From the NCBI GenBank assembly GCA_963922455.1, contig CAWUIO010000003.1, forward strand, positions 1 to 64,000: 64,000 nucleotides of DNA, read 5' to 3'. A model generated the notes under the pieces. The model ran no database searches, was not told where the DNA came from, and saw only the letters and a list, made by a program, of their open reading frames with translations. The stretch comes from CAWUIO01 sp963922455 (GTDB taxonomy: Bacteria; Bacteroidota; Bacteroidia; Cytophagales; Microscillaceae). Within the stretch, counting starts at the first letter, position 1; every line of letters starts with the position of its first letter. Positions 63,093-64,000 of the stretch are shown one piece after another. The translations under genes were made by a program, and so were the position numbers.

Positions 63093-63135
63093 AAAAAAAA
63101 TGGAAGAATAAGCGGTTCCATTGGTAAACCGCTTA
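63093..63135 (-). terminator. Intrinsic terminator of the YbjN-like gene
   Basis: On the minus strand TAAGCGGTT (complement of 63127-63135) pairs with AACCGCTTA (complement of 63109-63117), a perfect 9-bp stem, followed by CTTCCA and eight T (63093-63100). It lies 18 nt after the stop codon of the gene at 63153-63563. Confidence 0.8.
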
Positions 63136-63152
63136 CTCAGCAATTTACATAA

Positions 63153-63563
63153 TCAATGAACATCTTTTCCAGTGATCTCAAACTCCAAGCGGTCGGCCGT
63201 TTGAGCCACTTCGGTCATCATATACCGAATCTCATCGGCTGTGGCAAGATCGTATTTAATAGAGGTCATTAGCTCCAGGTAATCCTCATCCGTAATGGTA
63301 ATTTTGGAATACCCTAGATCATAATTCATTTCAAGCATTTTACGGAAATCCACATCTGGATATTCGTGAAGCCGACAAATCGTAGAGGTCAGGATCAACA
63401 TAAGTCCAGAAGATTTTTCGGTAATCAAACCACGAATACTTTGAAAACGCCCCTCCTCAAGGGGTAGGGTAACAATAATCGTATCGTCCGAATACTCGGT
63501 GTAATTACCATCCATTTCCTCGGCCATCTTTTGAAGGTAGCCTTTGACATTTTTGTCCTGCAT
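63153..63563 (-). CDS. YbjN-like small protein
   Basis: A 136-residue cytoplasmic protein with the mixed alpha/beta pattern of YbjN / type III secretion chaperone-like folds: a helical start (VKGYLQKMAEEM), a strand DTIIVTLPLEEGRFQSIRG, LMLILTSTICRLHEYPDVDFRKMLEMNYDLGYSKITI, and a long C-terminal helix (ATADEIRYMMTEVAQTADRLE). Members often bind partner proteins; function is unknown here. It stands alone between proC and a strong terminator. Confidence 0.7.
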   Translation of the reverse strand: MQDKNVKGYLQKMAEEMDGNYTEYSDDTIIVTLPLEEGRFQSIRGLITEKSSGLMLILTSTICRLHEYPDVDFRKMLEMNYDLGYSKITITDEDYLELMTSIKYDLATADEIRYMMTEVAQTADRLEFEITGKDVH

Positions 63564-63819
63564 AAGGGTAAGTTTTAGTTGCTGTAAAGATTGACTCTAG
63601 TTATTAAGATAAAAATATGAATTTTTTGTAATGAAGATAATGCAATTCATGATTGAAGAAGGTCATTAAACCTTTAAAAGTCAATTTAGCTCAAAACATT
63701 GGAAAAAGAAATTAAGCCCCTTTTTAGTATGTTTGAGGCGATATTTTTTTTTAAAATTTAGCAAAGATGATACCTTTATACACAATAACTTGGCTTATAT
63801 TCTATAATTGACCAAAAAA

Positions 63820-64000
63820 TCAATCAATACTGTCCTTGATATCGGCAATCTTGTGGTAAGAACTGATCACCCCTTTGATGAGGGCCGAGCTAAATCCTTG
63901 ATGTTCCATCTCATTCAAGCCAACAATGGTACATCCTTGGGGAGTAGTCACTTTATCAATTTCTTGTTCCGGATGATTTCCATTTTCTAGCAAAAGAGCC
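63820..64000 (-). CDS. proC: Pyrroline-5-carboxylate reductase, C-terminal fragment (cut by window edge)
   Basis: Last step of proline synthesis, reducing pyrroline-5-carboxylate with NAD(P)H. Only the last 59 codons lie in the window; the stop codon is at 63820-63822 on the minus strand. The visible part has HPEQEIDKVTTPQGCTIVGL then EMEHQGFSSALIKGVISSY, the dimerisation-domain signature of ProC (VT(S/T)PxGxTIxGLxxLExxGF). The remainder is to the right of the window. The gap 63564-63819 before the next gene holds no recognisable feature. Confidence 0.88.
   Translation of the reverse strand, partial: ALLLENGNHPEQEIDKVTTPQGCTIVGLNEMEHQGFSSALIKGVISSYHKIADIKDSID

Noticed and set aside
63035..63121. 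N-terminal extension of the BNR protein of 29 residues
   Set aside because: It lies in the terminator hairpin of the preceding gene and would displace a good signal peptide that begins at 63034.
63808..63990. Plus-strand 60-codon open frame at the right edge
   Set aside because: It is antisense to the ProC C-terminus, which is a clear family match on the other strand.

Overview
The window looks like chromosomal DNA from a member of the Bacteroidota, probably a gliding or marine type in Cytophagia or Saprospiria; genus is not resolvable from the sequence alone. The pointers are: NVVPNPSFE-type secreted proteins, paired FtsX-type permeases of about 790 residues, a tricorn-like protease, DUF547 and BNR-repeat proteins, start codons without obvious Shine-Dalgarno sequences, and at least one clean Bacteroidota promoter of the form TTTG-N18-TAnnTTTG in front of leuC. 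Forty-two protein genes are supported, one of them (proC) cut by the right edge. I see no rRNA, tRNA, CRISPR array, prophage or intact transposase.

Layout. 1-8.0 kb (mostly minus strand): a secreted NPSFE protein, a MarR regulator, then asnB followed by a DUF72 protein, an unknown protein and a 14-repeat WD40 protein. 8.6-14.7 kb: two tandem FtsX/MacB-type permeases and an AI-2E-family permease. 14.9-20.3 kb (plus strand): threonine synthase, a cNMP-CBS-DUF294 protein and an SLC13/RCK transporter. 20.6-25 kb: an unknown protein and the tricorn-like protease, separated by a terminator. 25.6-39 kb: an 11-gene minus-strand block, cheR - cheB - GAF - SiaA-like phosphatase - SiaB - SiaC - ABCG-type transporter - lipoprotein and two secreted paralogues - small secreted protein. 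39-46 kb: a sugar nucleotidyltransferase, a GT2 glycosyltransferase, a YqiA-like hydrolase, ligA and a serine hydrolase. 46-51 kb: the leucine operon leuCDBA. 51.5-57.7 kb: a small unknown protein, then a second sensory pair (PAS/GAF sensor and PilJ-GAF-PAS-SpoIIE phosphatase). 58.8-64 kb: BNR-repeat protein, GNAT and DUF547, a YbjN-like protein, and the C-terminus of ProC.

The most striking content is between the genes. A 128-134 bp element occurs twelve times (named A to L here). All copies begin (G/A)GCTT or GGCTG and end AAGCCCC or CAGCCCC. These ends are complementary, and the variable base pair changes on both sides together in all twelve copies (8 T-A, 4 G-C). A second GC-rich stem changes sequence while keeping its pairing, and it encloses a loop of nearly constant length (31-38 nt) whose sequence differs in every copy. 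Ten of twelve copies carry a GNRA tetraloop flanked by GC/GC or GU/GC. This is the pattern of a structured RNA or a hairpin-based mobile repeat. Copies are mostly arranged in head-to-head pairs, and the tail end often lies 5-25 nt after a stop codon. One such pair encloses a 163 bp MITE-like sequence with 11 bp perfect terminal inverted repeats.

The signalling block at 25.6-39 kb is the other item of interest. It joins the SiaABC partner-switch (the phosphorylated Thr68 position is conserved in SiaC) to CheR/CheB enzymes, an ABCG transporter with a TerB-like N-terminus, and a triplicated family of exported proteins that I do not recognise.
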